A stretch of DNA of 64,000 nt, from the NCBI RefSeq assembly GCF_013408825.1, contig NZ_JACCBZ010000004.1, forward strand, positions 369,716-433,715, written 5' to 3'. The notes under the pieces are model-generated. The model made no database searches and was not told the DNA's origin. It saw only the letters and a list, made by a program, of their open reading frames with translations. Positions 8,210 through 17,526 of the stretch are shown here, piece by piece. Each line of letters starts with the position of its first letter. Positions within the stretch are counted from its first letter, which is position 1. Both the position numbers and the translations under genes were made by a program. The stretch is from Mucilaginibacter tundrae (GTDB lineage Bacteria > Bacteroidota > Bacteroidia > Sphingobacteriales > Sphingobacteriaceae).

Positions 8210-11041
8210 TTAAAATTTATACCTTAAACCGCCTAAAAATGATACCTTATAAAGATCCTTTTCTACCTGCGTTTCATTTTTTACGTCCTGGGCTGATAAT
8301 TTCTGTTCCAGATCCTGATATGGATATTTCAAGAAAACACTATTAGCGGCATTGGTAAGGTTATTCACTTTTCCGTAAAAGGAGAAGTGCTTAAATATTA
8401 TTTTTTCGAACGAAAAATCTAATTGTCCATTTGGCCTGTCCCAGTAATCTAAATCATAATAAGGAGAAACCTGTGCAATTCTTTCGCCGGTATAAACATA
8501 GGCTAATTGTATATCCAGTCCTATTTTAGTGTTTTTATACAAAAACGAAATATTGCCTACATTATCCGCCTGCCCCTGTAATGGCCTGGTCTGTTCCACA
8601 GTTGATGCTGTTCCATCTGCATTATAATACCGTTTGCTGGTAGTTACGCTGCTATGCGTATATGTGTAATTTGCAGAAAATCCAAACGAACCAAAATATT
8701 TAGTTAATAATGCTTCGAGGCCATAGTTAATAGCCTGGTTGGTATTTTGAGGCTGAATAACCTGTGTAGCGCCAACAGTATTTGCTGTAAAATATTCAAT
8801 CGGATTCTGTAAGTCTTTATAAAAAGCACCTAACAAAAGCTGGTCAGCACCGCCCGGGAATAACTCATACCGAAAGTCATAATTGTCAGCTGTTGTTGGT
8901 TTTAAATTAGGGTTTCCCTCTAGGTTAAAATATTCGCCGGGTTGGTTAGTAGGTGCCAAATCACCAAACCCAGGCCTGCTGATAGCCTCATAATAGGATA
9001 ACCGTAAATTCTGATCATCACTAAGTTCATATTTAAAATGCAGGCTTGGCAGTACATCCAGGTAGCTGATTGTTCCCGACCGCTCATTAACCGTTACTCC
9101 CACGGTAGTATTATAATTATCCCACGTATTTTCGGCCCTAAGCCCTCCCAATACCTGCAATTTTTCAAGCAGGTTGAATTTAAACTGTAGATATTCCGAA
9201 TTTATATTTTCAGTTGCTGTATAATCATTTAATGATATAGTATTGATGCCGCCCATCCCGGCATTCGCGTTCAAAAATCCGAATTGTGCATTATCAATAG
9301 TTGTAAATGGCTGTATTACACCGATAGGTGAGGGTTGCAAGCTATAATCGTTGTCATATTCAGTCCTTGTTTTATGTCGATATAAACCACCAAATGAAAA
9401 TTCAACATCCCGGTTGGCAATGCGGGTATTATATACCAGATCCAAATAACCTGTAAGGTCCTTATCTGAATTATGCTGCCATCTGCGGTCCATTGATAAT
9501 GCGGAGGAATCTATTTTTGTAACGGCCCCTGCATTATTCAAATGCAGATCGTTTTCTACAGTATAGGTGGCCATATCCGGTACATCTCTTTTAGCGATAG
9601 AATAAACACCGGTCCAGGTTAAATATAGGGCATTTGTTAATTGATGCTCGCCTTTTAGAGTGCCATTGTAAATACTTTGTGTTGTTGACTCGCTTCTGTA
9701 TTCCTCATTAACTTGTTTTACACCGCCTGCGCTTTGAATACCAAGAATAGTATCAGCGGTTATCCTTGTTTGATATTCATCTTGATGGAGGTAAAAGTTA
9801 TATAAGGATATTTTATTTTTACTGTTGAATACATAATCAATCTTATTGTTTATTCCAGTTAAGCTGGTTTGTGTTGAATACTGCCTTGAAAGTGCATCAG
9901 AGAAAAAAGGAAGATTGCCTATAGTTCCGTTTGAAACGGGCTGTGGATTAGGGACTAAATAATCGGAATTTGAACCGCGATAAAAATTCTGATAACTTGC
10001 AGAGAGGATAACACCTAATTTATTATTAAAAAATCGATCGCCAATGGTTAAGCCGTACTGTGAGTTAACCGGGGCAGATAGATTATGATAATTTAAATTA
10101 GAAGTTGTAAAATCTTTATAAGTAGCGGTATAATCGTTTCCATACATTTCCGCCGGCGATTTATCATTAATCCCGGAATGACCGAAAGCACTGAATGGCC
10201 TGTCAGAAAACAATAAAGAGTAACCAGCCGCGGCATTTACATTTAATAAGAAATGATCAGGCGCGCTTTTCATTACCAGGTTCATTGTGCCTCCAATAGC
10301 ATCACCTTCCATAGATGGGGTCAGTGTTTTGATCACTTCCAACCTTTCCAACAGTTCTGATGGGAAAATATCCATAGGTACAAAACGGTACTTATCGTCA
10401 GGACTAGGTATCTGGATCCCGTTTACAAGAGTTGTATTATAATGCTGATCCATACCTCTGATAATAGCATACCGGCCTTCACCCGTATTGCTGCGCTGGA
10501 TGGTGACGCCACTTACACGCTGTAGGGCGTCGCCTACAGTTACATCGGGCAACAGTTGTATTGTATTTTGCGACAGGGTGTTTTCAACTGTATTTGATCT
10601 CTGTTCAAGCGAACGTGCCGACTGGTCTGTTTGTTTATTTGCCTGCCCTGTAATTGTAACTTCGTTAAGCTGGCTACTGCTGTTTTGTAATAAAATATTT
10701 AATGTTAAATTTTCACCAGTATTTTTTACTGTAAGCTCATATTCTTTTGAATCCAGATAACCTACAAGATTGGCTTTTATTTTATACGTTCCTGTATGCA
10801 ATCCCTTAAAAACATAGGAACCATCAAGCTTTGCCGGTGTTGAGGCCTTAAAATCCCCCTGATAAATTTTAATTGTAGCGCCGGTTAAAGGTTCGCCGCT
10901 ACCGGTATCAAAAACTTTCCCTTTTATGGTTTGAGCAAACGATGTCGAGTAAAATCCTGAAAGTAAAAATAGTATTAGGTAATAACGCCTAAAAAGTAAA
11001 ATTCGTTGCATAGGTGAACGGGTTGATATATTAAAACGCAT
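8210..11041 (-). CDS. TonB-dependent outer-membrane receptor
   Basis: About 940 aa. A signal peptide ends in SFAQ, followed by a carboxypeptidase-regulatory-like domain (IKGKVFDTGSGEPLTGA), then a plug (VTVGDALQRVSGVTIQRS, YAIIRGMDQHYNTTLVNG) and a 22-strand barrel ending in Phe. The plug style is that of the Caulobacter/Xanthomonas-type TonB receptors rather than SusC. A longer frame opens with TTG at 11092, but ATG at 11041 or at 11011 gives a normal signal peptide; 11011 is nearly as good. The downstream lipoprotein is the probable partner. Substrate unknown. Confidence 0.88.
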   Translation of the reverse strand: MRFNISTRSPMQRILLFRRYYLILFLLSGFYSTSFAQTIKGKVFDTGSGEPLTGATIKIYQGDFKASTPAKLDGSYVFKGLHTGTYKIKANLVGYLDSKEYELTVKNTGENLTLNILLQNSSSQLNEVTITGQANKQTDQSARSLEQRSNTVENTLSQNTIQLLPDVTVGDALQRVSGVTIQRSNTGEGRYAIIRGMDQHYNTTLVNGIQIPSPDDKYRFVPMDIFPSELLERLEVIKTLTPSMEGDAIGGTMNLVMKSAPDHFLLNVNAAAGYSLLFSDRPFSAFGHSGINDKSPAEMYGNDYTATYKDFTTSNLNYHNLSAPVNSQYGLTIGDRFFNNKLGVILSASYQNFYRGSNSDYLVPNPQPVSNGTIGNLPFFSDALSRQYSTQTSLTGINNKIDYVFNSKNKISLYNFYLHQDEYQTRITADTILGIQSAGGVKQVNEEYRSESTTQSIYNGTLKGEHQLTNALYLTWTGVYSIAKRDVPDMATYTVENDLHLNNAGAVTKIDSSALSMDRRWQHNSDKDLTGYLDLVYNTRIANRDVEFSFGGLYRHKTRTEYDNDYSLQPSPIGVIQPFTTIDNAQFGFLNANAGMGGINTISLNDYTATENINSEYLQFKFNLLEKLQVLGGLRAENTWDNYNTTVGVTVNERSGTISYLDVLPSLHFKYELSDDQNLRLSYYEAISRPGFGDLAPTNQPGEYFNLEGNPNLKPTTADNYDFRYELFPGGADQLLLGAFYKDLQNPIEYFTANTVGATQVIQPQNTNQAINYGLEALLTKYFGSFGFSANYTYTHSSVTTSKRYYNADGTASTVEQTRPLQGQADNVGNISFLYKNTKIGLDIQLAYVYTGERIAQVSPYYDLDYWDRPNGQLDFSFEKIIFKHFSFYGKVNNLTNAANSVFLKYPYQDLEQKLSAQDVKNETQVEKDLYKVSFLGGLRYKF

Positions 11042-11240
11042 AGTTGATTTTGAAATCAGGAGATACTTACATACCTGCTTTTTATCTCGCAAAGTAAATT
11101 CTTATTTAGACTTAATCCAAATAAACATGAAACATTATTTTTAGGTAATGTTAAGGTGTACTGATTAGCTTATAACACCACTGATGTTTTAAAATAGACT
11201 TGATCTTCGGAGTGGTAATGCAACAATGTTAATATCTTGA

Positions 11241-11248
11241 TAACTTTG
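11241..11248 (+). promoter_or_regulatory. Possible -7 element for the receiver gene
   Basis: TAACTTTG fits TAnnTTTG and lies 63 nt before the ATG of the single-domain response regulator. A clear TTG at the correct upstream distance was not seen. Confidence 0.4.
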
Positions 11249-11311
11249 TTAAACTCTATGCCGGCAATTACGTCTAAGTGATAAAACGCTATTGAGCGGA
11301 ACTATCAACCT

Positions 11312-11722
11312 ATGAAAACTCTTTTTGTTGTAGACGACAATGAACTTGACTTACGAATTATAAGGTTAAACTTAGCAAGAAACGCAGTGTTTGGCCATGT
11401 GCTATATTTTAATGATGGCAAACCTTTGTGGGATTATATTAAATCCAATATAGATGATACCGTTAATCTTCCGGATGTTATATTTCTGGATCTTACTATG
11501 CCCGAAATGAATGGCTGGAGTGTTTTGAAATCCTTAGAAGAAAATTATGCCAGATTACCTAAACCTGTTTCTGTTTATATCATATCAACATCAATAGATA
11601 TTACTGAGAGGCGTGAGGCAATGAATTACCATTTTGTGAAAGAGTTTATTTCAAAACCATTATATCGCGATAAAATAATTTCGATAGCTAAAGAAGAGGA
11701 ATATTCCCCAAGGATTTACTGA
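11312..11722 (+). CDS. Single-domain response regulator (CheY-like)
   Basis: 136 aa, receiver domain only. Acidic pocket D8-D9, phosphoacceptor D60 in IFLDLTMPEMNGW, Thr/Ser in YIISTS, and Lys in FISKPL. This form, with an extended loop before the phosphosite, is common in Bacteroidota as an rcp1-like phosphotransfer partner of phytochrome or hybrid kinases. No kinase gene adjoins, so it is an orphan. It stands alone between the divergent TonB receptor gene and a tRNA. Confidence 0.88.
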   Translation: MKTLFVVDDNELDLRIIRLNLARNAVFGHVLYFNDGKPLWDYIKSNIDDTVNLPDVIFLDLTMPEMNGWSVLKSLEENYARLPKPVSVYIISTSIDITERREAMNYHFVKEFISKPLYRDKIISIAKEEEYSPRIY

Positions 11723-11775
11723 TGTTAAATATTTTTCTTGTAAAATACTTAAATAACTATCAATCATTGTAAACA

Positions 11776-11809
11776 ACAAAGCCCTCCTGATTACTCAGAA
11801 AGGCTTTGT
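11776..11809 (-). terminator. Terminator of tRNA-Leu(CAA)
   Basis: On the minus strand ACAAAGCC (11809-11802) pairs with GGCTTTGT (11783-11776), with further pairing inside. It starts at the last base of the tRNA. Confidence 0.65.
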
Positions 11810-11888
11810 ACCCAGCGCCGGAGTCGAACCGGCACGGTTTCCCACAGGTGTTTGAGACCAGCGCGTCTACCAATTCCGCCAGCTGGGC
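11809..11888 (-). tRNA. tRNA-Leu (anticodon CAA)
   Basis: On the minus strand the acceptor GCCCAGC pairs with GCTGGGT, the D arm is GCGGAATTGGTAGACGC, the anticodon loop is CTCAAAC and the T arm is GCCGG-TTCGACT-CCGGC. CCA is not encoded. The variable arm is only about 11 nt and the anticodon stem has one T-T mismatch (second pair), otherwise the fold is regular. Confidence 0.9.
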
Positions 11889-11914
11889 ATGCATGCTGAG
11901 AGTGGATTAATTTC

Positions 11915-12439
11915 TCAGAAGCGGGCTGCAAATGTATCTAAACTCTCTTTAATTCGCAACAGATATTTTTGCCTAAAGTAAATATTTGCAATATCATTCA
12001 GTCTGCTTTCCTTAGCTGTATCATCTAAATGCGTATAGTCAGCAGTTAATCCCGATAATTCCTCATTCATATCTCCCTCGATTGCAAGTACTTCTGCTGT
12101 GATGGATCCAAGTTCTTCTTTGCTATCAACTTCCATTATTCGTTCATTGATATCCATCATCTCCATTAAAAAATCTGCGGGTAATTGCGGTTTTGCACCG
12201 TCTGATACCAAATTATGGAGCTTTAAAATGTATTCGAGACGCTTTGCGGGGTTGCCAAGGGTTTGGTAAGCCTTATTATTTAGCGTAGATAATTCTAATA
12301 TTTCCTGTTGTTTCACTTCATCTTCATTCGCGTAAAAGTCAGGGTGGTATTGCTTGCTTAATTGGTAAAATTTCTTTTTTACATCCGCATCATTCAAATT
12401 GAATGTTTCAGGTAAGCCATAAAAATCAAAATAATTCAT
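11915..12439 (-). CDS. hscB: Fe-S assembly co-chaperone HscB
   Basis: 174-aa J-domain protein. The HPD motif is at residues 32-34 (QYHPDFY), followed by the HscB C-terminal helical domain that binds IscU. It works with HscA, whose gene is in this window at 55.8-57.6 kb, to move Fe-S clusters from the scaffold to target proteins. Other isc genes are not adjacent. On its strand TAACTTTG lies exactly 4 nt before ATG, so the mRNA may be leaderless. It diverges from kdsA. Confidence 0.9.
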   Translation of the reverse strand: MNYFDFYGLPETFNLNDADVKKKFYQLSKQYHPDFYANEDEVKQQEILELSTLNNKAYQTLGNPAKRLEYILKLHNLVSDGAKPQLPADFLMEMMDINERIMEVDSKEELGSITAEVLAIEGDMNEELSGLTADYTHLDDTAKESRLNDIANIYFRQKYLLRIKESLDTFAARF

Positions 12440-12443
12440 GTTG

Positions 12444-12451
12444 CAAAGTTA
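12444..12451 (-). promoter_or_regulatory. -7 element of hscB, 4 nt from ATG
   Basis: Minus-strand TAACTTTG followed by CAAC and ATG. With the Bacteroidota -7 element centred near -7, transcription would start at or next to the A of ATG, giving a leaderless transcript. Confidence 0.55.
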
Positions 12452-12550
12452 AGTAACATGTCCAATTATACTAATCAAGTATTAAACCAAATAGCGCAAT
12501 TAGGGTCTGTTCATAAAATTTTACATCTTTGCTTAATAATACAAACTATT

Positions 12551-13327
12551 ATGCTTTTTGAAAAAATGCGGCAGAAGCCGTTCTTTATACTTGGCCCATG
12601 TGTAATGGAAAACCAGGAATTATTATACACTGTTGCTGAAAAGGTTGCCGAAATTGGCCAGAAATACAATATCCCTGTTGTATTTAAATCATCGTTTGAT
12701 AAAGCTAACCGTACTTCTATCCGCTCATACCGCGGCCCAGGATTAGAAAAAGGTATAGAGATGTTATTGAAAATTAAAGAACGTTTTCGCTTACCGCTGA
12801 TCACCGATATTCATGAAAGTTACCAAGCTGCGATGGTGGGCGAGGTGGTGGATATTTTACAGATACCAGCCTTTTTATGCCGCCAAACTGATCTTTTGAT
12901 TGCGGCCGCTAAAACAGGTAAGATCGTAAATATTAAAAAAGCGCAGTTTTTATCTGGTCAGGATATGTTTTATCCGGCACAGAAAGTAATTGAAGCCGGT
13001 AATAACCAGGTAATATTAACGGAGCGTGGTAACATGTACGGTTATAATAACCTGGTGGTTGATTTTAGAAATATCCATGATCTGAAATCATTTGGCCACC
13101 CGGTTTGTATGGATTGCACACATTCTGTGCAACGCCCAGGCGGTGCTGGTGGTAAAACCGGTGGAGACCGTACATTTGTACCTATGATGGCCCTTGCCGC
13201 TAAAGCCTTCGGTGCAGATGGTTACTTTATGGAAACCCACCCTGACCCCGACAATGCTTTAAGTGATGGACCGAACATGGTTAAGTTGCATAATCTTGAA
13301 GAAGTAATAAAACCTTTATTAGGATAA
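12551..13327 (+). CDS. kdsA: 3-deoxy-8-phosphooctulonate synthase
   Basis: Condenses phosphoenolpyruvate with arabinose 5-phosphate to Kdo 8-phosphate for lipopolysaccharide. The 258-aa TIM barrel shows FFILGPCVMEN, FKSSFDKANRTS and DCTHSVQRPGG, hallmarks of KdsA. An in-frame extension back to 12458 exists, but the extra 31 residues do not resemble the family and ATG at 12551 gives the standard N terminus. The kdsD gene starts 4 nt after the stop, so the two form a Kdo operon. Confidence 0.93.
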   Translation: MLFEKMRQKPFFILGPCVMENQELLYTVAEKVAEIGQKYNIPVVFKSSFDKANRTSIRSYRGPGLEKGIEMLLKIKERFRLPLITDIHESYQAAMVGEVVDILQIPAFLCRQTDLLIAAAKTGKIVNIKKAQFLSGQDMFYPAQKVIEAGNNQVILTERGNMYGYNNLVVDFRNIHDLKSFGHPVCMDCTHSVQRPGGAGGKTGGDRTFVPMMALAAKAFGADGYFMETHPDPDNALSDGPNMVKLHNLEEVIKPLLG

Positions 13328-13331
13328 TAAT

Positions 13332-14270
13332 ATGGCCATGCGGGATATTGCCAAACGGGTTTTTGATATAGAGATAGAATCATTACAGCATGTGGCAGGT
13401 TTACTTGATGAAAAGTTTACACAGGCGGTAGAAGCTATTTTAAATACCAAAGGAAAGTTAGTTGTTATAGGCATTGGTAAATCCGGGCACATCGGCAGAA
13501 AGATAGCTGCCACATTATCAAGCACTGGTACGCCTAGTTTTTTCCTTCATCCGGGTGAAGCTTTTCATGGTGATTTGGGAATGGTAGGCCCGAATGATAT
13601 TATAATGCTTATTTCATATTCTGGAGAAACGGAAGAGGTTTTAAAAGTTATCCCATTTTTAAAGTGGAATAAAAATCAGATCATCAGCATTACCGGTAAC
13701 CCAAACTCAACCATAGCAAAAAATAGCGATTATCATCTTAATATCAGTATAACCCGCGAAGCTTGTCCATTGGCACTGGCGCCAACATCATCAACAACAG
13801 CTACGCTGGTAATGGGCGATGCCTTGGCGATTGCTTTGATGGAATCGCGCCAATTTCAGGAAGAAGATTTCGCACGTTTCCATCCCGGCGGCAGGCTGGG
13901 GCATAAATTATTGGCTAAGGTGAAAGATTTGATGCGTTCTGATAGCCTGCCATACATCTCCAAAGAGGCTTCATTTACAGAATTGCTGCTTTCAATGTCC
14001 GAAGGACGTTTAGGAATGGTGATTGTTGGTAATAAGGATTTCTTTGAGGGGATTATTACCGACGGTGATTTACGAAGAGCGTTATTGAAAAATACTGATA
14101 CATCAAAATTAAACATCACTGATATGATGACCCGGAACCCGGTAATAATTGAAGGTGATGAATTTGTTAAGCAAGCCGAGAGCCTGATGATCGAAAAAAA
14201 GATAACAACCATATTGGTTGGTTCTAAAGTGCAAAGAAGTATTATCGGCGTATATCAAATATTTAATTAA
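13332..14270 (+). CDS. kdsD: Arabinose-5-phosphate isomerase (KpsF/GutQ family)
   Basis: Converts ribulose 5-phosphate to arabinose 5-phosphate, the substrate of KdsA. The SIS domain occupies about residues 1-190 (IGIGKSGHIGRKIAATLSS, SYSGETEEV, LAPTSSTTATLVMGDALA), and two CBS domains follow (DLMRSDSLPYI, DMMTRNPVII). 312 aa is normal for the family. It is coupled to kdsA with a 4-nt spacer, supporting the Kdo role. Confidence 0.92.
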   Translation: MAMRDIAKRVFDIEIESLQHVAGLLDEKFTQAVEAILNTKGKLVVIGIGKSGHIGRKIAATLSSTGTPSFFLHPGEAFHGDLGMVGPNDIIMLISYSGETEEVLKVIPFLKWNKNQIISITGNPNSTIAKNSDYHLNISITREACPLALAPTSSTTATLVMGDALAIALMESRQFQEEDFARFHPGGRLGHKLLAKVKDLMRSDSLPYISKEASFTELLLSMSEGRLGMVIVGNKDFFEGIITDGDLRRALLKNTDTSKLNITDMMTRNPVIIEGDEFVKQAESLMIEKKITTILVGSKVQRSIIGVYQIFN

Positions 14271-14476
14271 TAAAATATAGTTGTTTAACTAATAGATGAT
14301 AATTATTTAATTGATAAAATATAACCTATAAACTTTGATAAGTTTGCGGTATTATTAAAATCTAAACCATAAATTTCTAATTTTGTTATCAGTATACCTA
14401 TTGTTTAATTTTTTGATATTGCAAATTTTTAATACATGCTGGGTTTAACTATTCTACGATTAGAAGAAGAAAAAGT

Positions 14477-15880
14477 ATGATCCACAGATACGCTACATTT
14501 ATTAAGGCTGTTAATCTAACTACTGATTATTTAATTCTAAATATTAGTATGGTGATTTCATATGCTGTGATTGATAAATCGTCATACATATGGATCAATA
14601 ATAAAAACTACCTTCCGATAGTGCTTGTATTTAACCTTATCTGGTTGCTTTCAGCCAATATAAGTGGTTTATATGAACAGGTACTAAATAAAGACTCTAT
14701 TAACACCTATCGCGGGGTTATTAAAACTTATTTCATTTTTGTAAGCTTTATTTGTTTTACTATTATAATACTTATAGGTACAAAACCATACTTTGTAACC
14801 CGCGAATATCTCTTTTATTCTCTTGCTTTATTTGGATTCTTACTCGGATTATGGAAGCTTATATTTTTGGGCATACGCAAAAGTAATCGCCGCTCTTTAT
14901 TTGATACCAGGAATGTAGTTATAATCGGTGGCGGAAGAATTGGATATGATCTTTATCAGTTTTTTAGCAACAATGCAGAGCGTGGTTATAACCTTATAGG
15001 CTTTTTTGATGACTCGCCCGAGCGGGTGAAGGAGAAAGAGTTATACCTGGGCAGGACAGATGAATGTATTGACTATGTAATTGCTAATAATGTTGACGAA
15101 ATTTTTTGTACGCTACCAAACTCAAAGGCTGATACAATTGAGCGATTAATGCTTGATGCTGATAAAAACTTAATACGCTTTAAGTTTGTACCGGAATATT
15201 ACGATTACGCTAAAAAACCAACTTATATACAAAGCTTTGGTCATATCCCGATTATCTCGGTAAGGCCAGAACCGCTTGAAAACATGTTGAACCGGTTTTT
15301 AAAACGTTCATTTGATACCGTCTTTTCCATCCTTGTTATTGTATTTGTATTTAGTTGGCTGTTCCCAATATTAGCCGTGCTTATAAAGCTACAATCAAAG
15401 GGCCCCGTTTTTTTTGTTCAAATACGTTCCGGGCGGGATAATAAGCCTTTTAAATGCTATAAATTCCGAAGCATGAGGGTTAATGATGAATCGGATAAAA
15501 AGCAAGCCACACGCGACGATAAACGTATTACGTTAATAGGTGCAATTATGCGTCGTACAAGTATTGATGAACTACCGCAGTTTTTTAATGTGCTGCGCGG
15601 AAATATGTCTGTTGTTGGGCCGCGTCCGCATATGGTAAGTCATACCGAACAGTACTCTCAGCTTATTGATACTTTTATGGTGAGGCATTTTCTTAAACCA
15701 GGTATTACCGGTTGGGCACAGATACGCGGTTTAAGAGGTGAAACTAAGAATACCGAAGATATGTTGGCAAGAGTAGAAGCTGATGTATGGTACTTGGAAA
15801 ACTGGTCGTTTTTACTTGATCTTAAAATTGTTTTCCTCACATTCTTCGGTACCGTTAGAGGGGATAAAAATGCATTCTAA
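14477..15880 (+). CDS. Undecaprenyl-phosphate glucose phosphotransferase
   Basis: A 467-aa polyprenyl glycosylphosphotransferase (WcaJ/PssY type) that starts exopolysaccharide or capsule repeat synthesis by moving sugar-1-phosphate to undecaprenyl phosphate. Four N-terminal membrane helices (within residues 15-130) precede a Rossmann-like region (VVIIGGGRIGYDL), one more helix near 285-305 and the catalytic domain with KCYKFRSM, RRTSIDELPQF and VVGPRPH. No other polysaccharide genes adjoin apart from the Kdo pair. The sugar is presumed glucose but is not proven. The stop codon shares one base with the next start. Confidence 0.9.
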   Translation: MIHRYATFIKAVNLTTDYLILNISMVISYAVIDKSSYIWINNKNYLPIVLVFNLIWLLSANISGLYEQVLNKDSINTYRGVIKTYFIFVSFICFTIIILIGTKPYFVTREYLFYSLALFGFLLGLWKLIFLGIRKSNRRSLFDTRNVVIIGGGRIGYDLYQFFSNNAERGYNLIGFFDDSPERVKEKELYLGRTDECIDYVIANNVDEIFCTLPNSKADTIERLMLDADKNLIRFKFVPEYYDYAKKPTYIQSFGHIPIISVRPEPLENMLNRFLKRSFDTVFSILVIVFVFSWLFPILAVLIKLQSKGPVFFVQIRSGRDNKPFKCYKFRSMRVNDESDKKQATRDDKRITLIGAIMRRTSIDELPQFFNVLRGNMSVVGPRPHMVSHTEQYSQLIDTFMVRHFLKPGITGWAQIRGLRGETKNTEDMLARVEADVWYLENWSFLLDLKIVFLTFFGTVRGDKNAF

Positions 15881-16662
15881 TGCCTGTTTTTTACGATCAG
15901 CTCAGCCGGAAAATATCACTCGATAAAGCACCCCAGCGAATTATCTCCATTGTACCATCGCAAACAGAACTGTTGTTCTATTTAGGTGTGGGTAATAGAA
16001 TTGTAGGCATCACTAAATTTTGTACCCATCCACATCATCAAACTAAACATATAACCAAAATAGGGGGGACTAAACAAATAAACATTGAATTGATACGTGA
16101 ATTACAACCAGACCTGATCATCGCCAATAAAGAAGAGAATGAACAAAGTCAGGTTGAAGCTCTAATGAATATCTGCCCGGTTTGGGTAAGTGATATTAAT
16201 GATTTACCTGATGCACTTGCAATGATTGAAAGTGTTGGAACGATGGTTAACCGGGAAGCTGAAGCCAATGCACTTGTAAAAGCTATTTCAAATAAGTTTA
16301 ATGCATTGTCCAAAATAAAAGATCCACTTACCGTAATATATTTAATATGGCGTAAACCCTATATGGTAGCAGGAATTAATACTTTTATTAACAGTATGTT
16401 GCAATTGTGTGGCTTTACTAATGTTTTTAAATCAGATAGATACCCAATGGCTGATGTAGATATGCTTGTAAATGCTAATCCTGATCTAGTTTTTTTATCA
16501 TCAGAGCCATTCCCTTTTACTAAGAAGCATATCAATGAATTTAAAGCAATTTTACCAAATTCAAAGATCGTTTTGGTTGATGGTGAAATGTTTTCGTGGT
16601 ATGGGAATAGGCTGCTATTGGCACCTGGATACTTTTCGTCGGTGATCGAATCAATAGCTTGA
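15880..16662 (+). CDS. BtuF-like metal/cobalamin-binding protein without signal peptide
   Basis: 260 aa of the helical-backbone metal receptor family: QRIISIVPSQTELLFYLGVGNRIVGIT, then PDLIIANKEEN, and NPDLVFLSSEPFPF. Relatives are periplasmic ABC substrate-binding proteins such as BtuF or siderophore receptors. Here the protein starts directly with the mature domain and has no signal peptide, and no permease or ATPase gene is near. It overlaps the previous gene by one base (TAATG), indicating translational coupling. It may act in the cytoplasm, or its export signal could be missed; ligand unknown. Confidence 0.8.
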   Translation: MPVFYDQLSRKISLDKAPQRIISIVPSQTELLFYLGVGNRIVGITKFCTHPHHQTKHITKIGGTKQINIELIRELQPDLIIANKEENEQSQVEALMNICPVWVSDINDLPDALAMIESVGTMVNREAEANALVKAISNKFNALSKIKDPLTVIYLIWRKPYMVAGINTFINSMLQLCGFTNVFKSDRYPMADVDMLVNANPDLVFLSSEPFPFTKKHINEFKAILPNSKIVLVDGEMFSWYGNRLLLAPGYFSSVIESIA

Positions 16663-16715
16663 AATTAATTAGACTAGTGTACAGGCATTTATCGCAAATA
16701 CTTAAATAAATTTTA

Positions 16716-16741
16716 TTGTTTACCAATTTAAGCTATCTTTG
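16716..16741 (+). promoter_or_regulatory. Promoter of tRNA-Leu(TAG)
   Basis: TTG (16716-16718) and TATCTTTG (16734-16741) with a 15-nt spacer, 19 nt before the tRNA. Confidence 0.5.
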
Positions 16742-16760
16742 CACCTCACAAAATCCTAAT

Positions 16761-16842
16761 GCGGAAGTGGCGTAATTGGTAGCCGCACCAGACTTAGGAT
16801 CTGGCGCCGCGAGGCGTGGGGGTTCGAGTCCCTTCTTCCGCA
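16761..16842 (+). tRNA. tRNA-Leu (anticodon TAG)
   Basis: Acceptor GCGGAAG pairs with CTTCCGC; anticodon arm CCAGA-CTTAGGA-TCTGG; class II variable arm CGCC-GCGA-GGCG; T loop TTCGAGT. CCA is not encoded. Confidence 0.95.
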
Positions 16843-16850
16843 CAGAATTA

Positions 16851-16877
16851 AACCCGGTCAATTTGGCTGGGTTTTTT
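16851..16877 (+). terminator. Terminator after tRNA-Leu(TAG)
   Basis: AACCC and GGGTT with inner pairing, followed by a T6 run. Confidence 0.65.
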
Positions 16878-16925
16878 AGTTTAAAATGATGTGGCGAAAA
16901 CACTGCCTATTGGCTAAATGCGGTG

Positions 16926-17309
16926 TTACCCGTTTTGCTGAACCCATTGGCTTCGCCAGGACGGTGCCTCGAACGGATCTGCGAAATACTGGGTTTCGTG
17001 CACGACCTTGCCGTTGCGGAACTCCATAACGCTTACTGTATATGCTGATCGTCCTTGGTAGGTGATTATGTATTCCGTAATCCATAGATCGCCTTCTCCG
17101 AGAATACGCCTGACATTAAAACCTGATGGTTTACCCGGATGATGACTCCGCAAAGCCTGCAAATTACTTCGTCCGAAGATTCGCTCACCTGACTGGGGGT
17201 AATCACATATAGCATCTTCATCGTAAATATTATGTTCTGCAGCAGCATCTCCTAAGGCCGACGCGAGCCAGTGCGTATTCAGTGCTTCAAGTATTTGTTC
17301 TTCTTCCAT
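16926..17309 (-). CDS. SnoaL-like / NTF2-fold protein
   Basis: 127 aa with the cone-shaped NTF2 fold pattern: an N-terminal helix with LASALGD, then DEDAICDYPQSGERIFGRSNL and a strand-rich C-terminal half (YTVSVMEFRNGKVVHETQYFADPF). This family includes polyketide cyclases, small isomerases and many stress proteins with unknown ligands. Its base composition is more GC-rich than the neighbouring spacer. It lies next to the remnant of an ECF sigma factor; sigma factors of the ECF41/42 type often adjoin such small enzymes, so it may be a surviving target gene. That link is inference. Confidence 0.8.
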   Translation of the reverse strand: MEEEQILEALNTHWLASALGDAAAEHNIYDEDAICDYPQSGERIFGRSNLQALRSHHPGKPSGFNVRRILGEGDLWITEYIITYQGRSAYTVSVMEFRNGKVVHETQYFADPFEAPSWRSQWVQQNG

Positions 17310-17526
17310 GCATCGCTTCAGTTAGTTGTTATTTATATATTATCTCCAACAATTTGATATAGTTTGTATCAGGTCCGGCATCAGTTGTTTTATTAAAATT
17401 ACGTCTAAATAAAATTTCATCTATGTTTTTATAAAAAATATTTTGTGTAGTGTGTCCAATTCGTCCCGTCGCAATCATTATTGAGGTATAAAACAAAAAA
17501 TGACCGAATTGAATTTCTCGCACTAA

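Noticed and set aside
8210..11041. SusC-type receptor of a polysaccharide locus
   Set aside because: No SusD homologue or glycosidase follows, and the plug resembles another TonB receptor class.
12458..12550. N-terminal extension of KdsA
   Set aside because: The 31 extra residues are not like the family; ATG at 12551 fits.
17310..17526. Additional sigma-factor region 2 upstream of the remnant
   Set aside because: The stretch is AT-rich with stops in all relevant frames and no recognisable region 2 motif.
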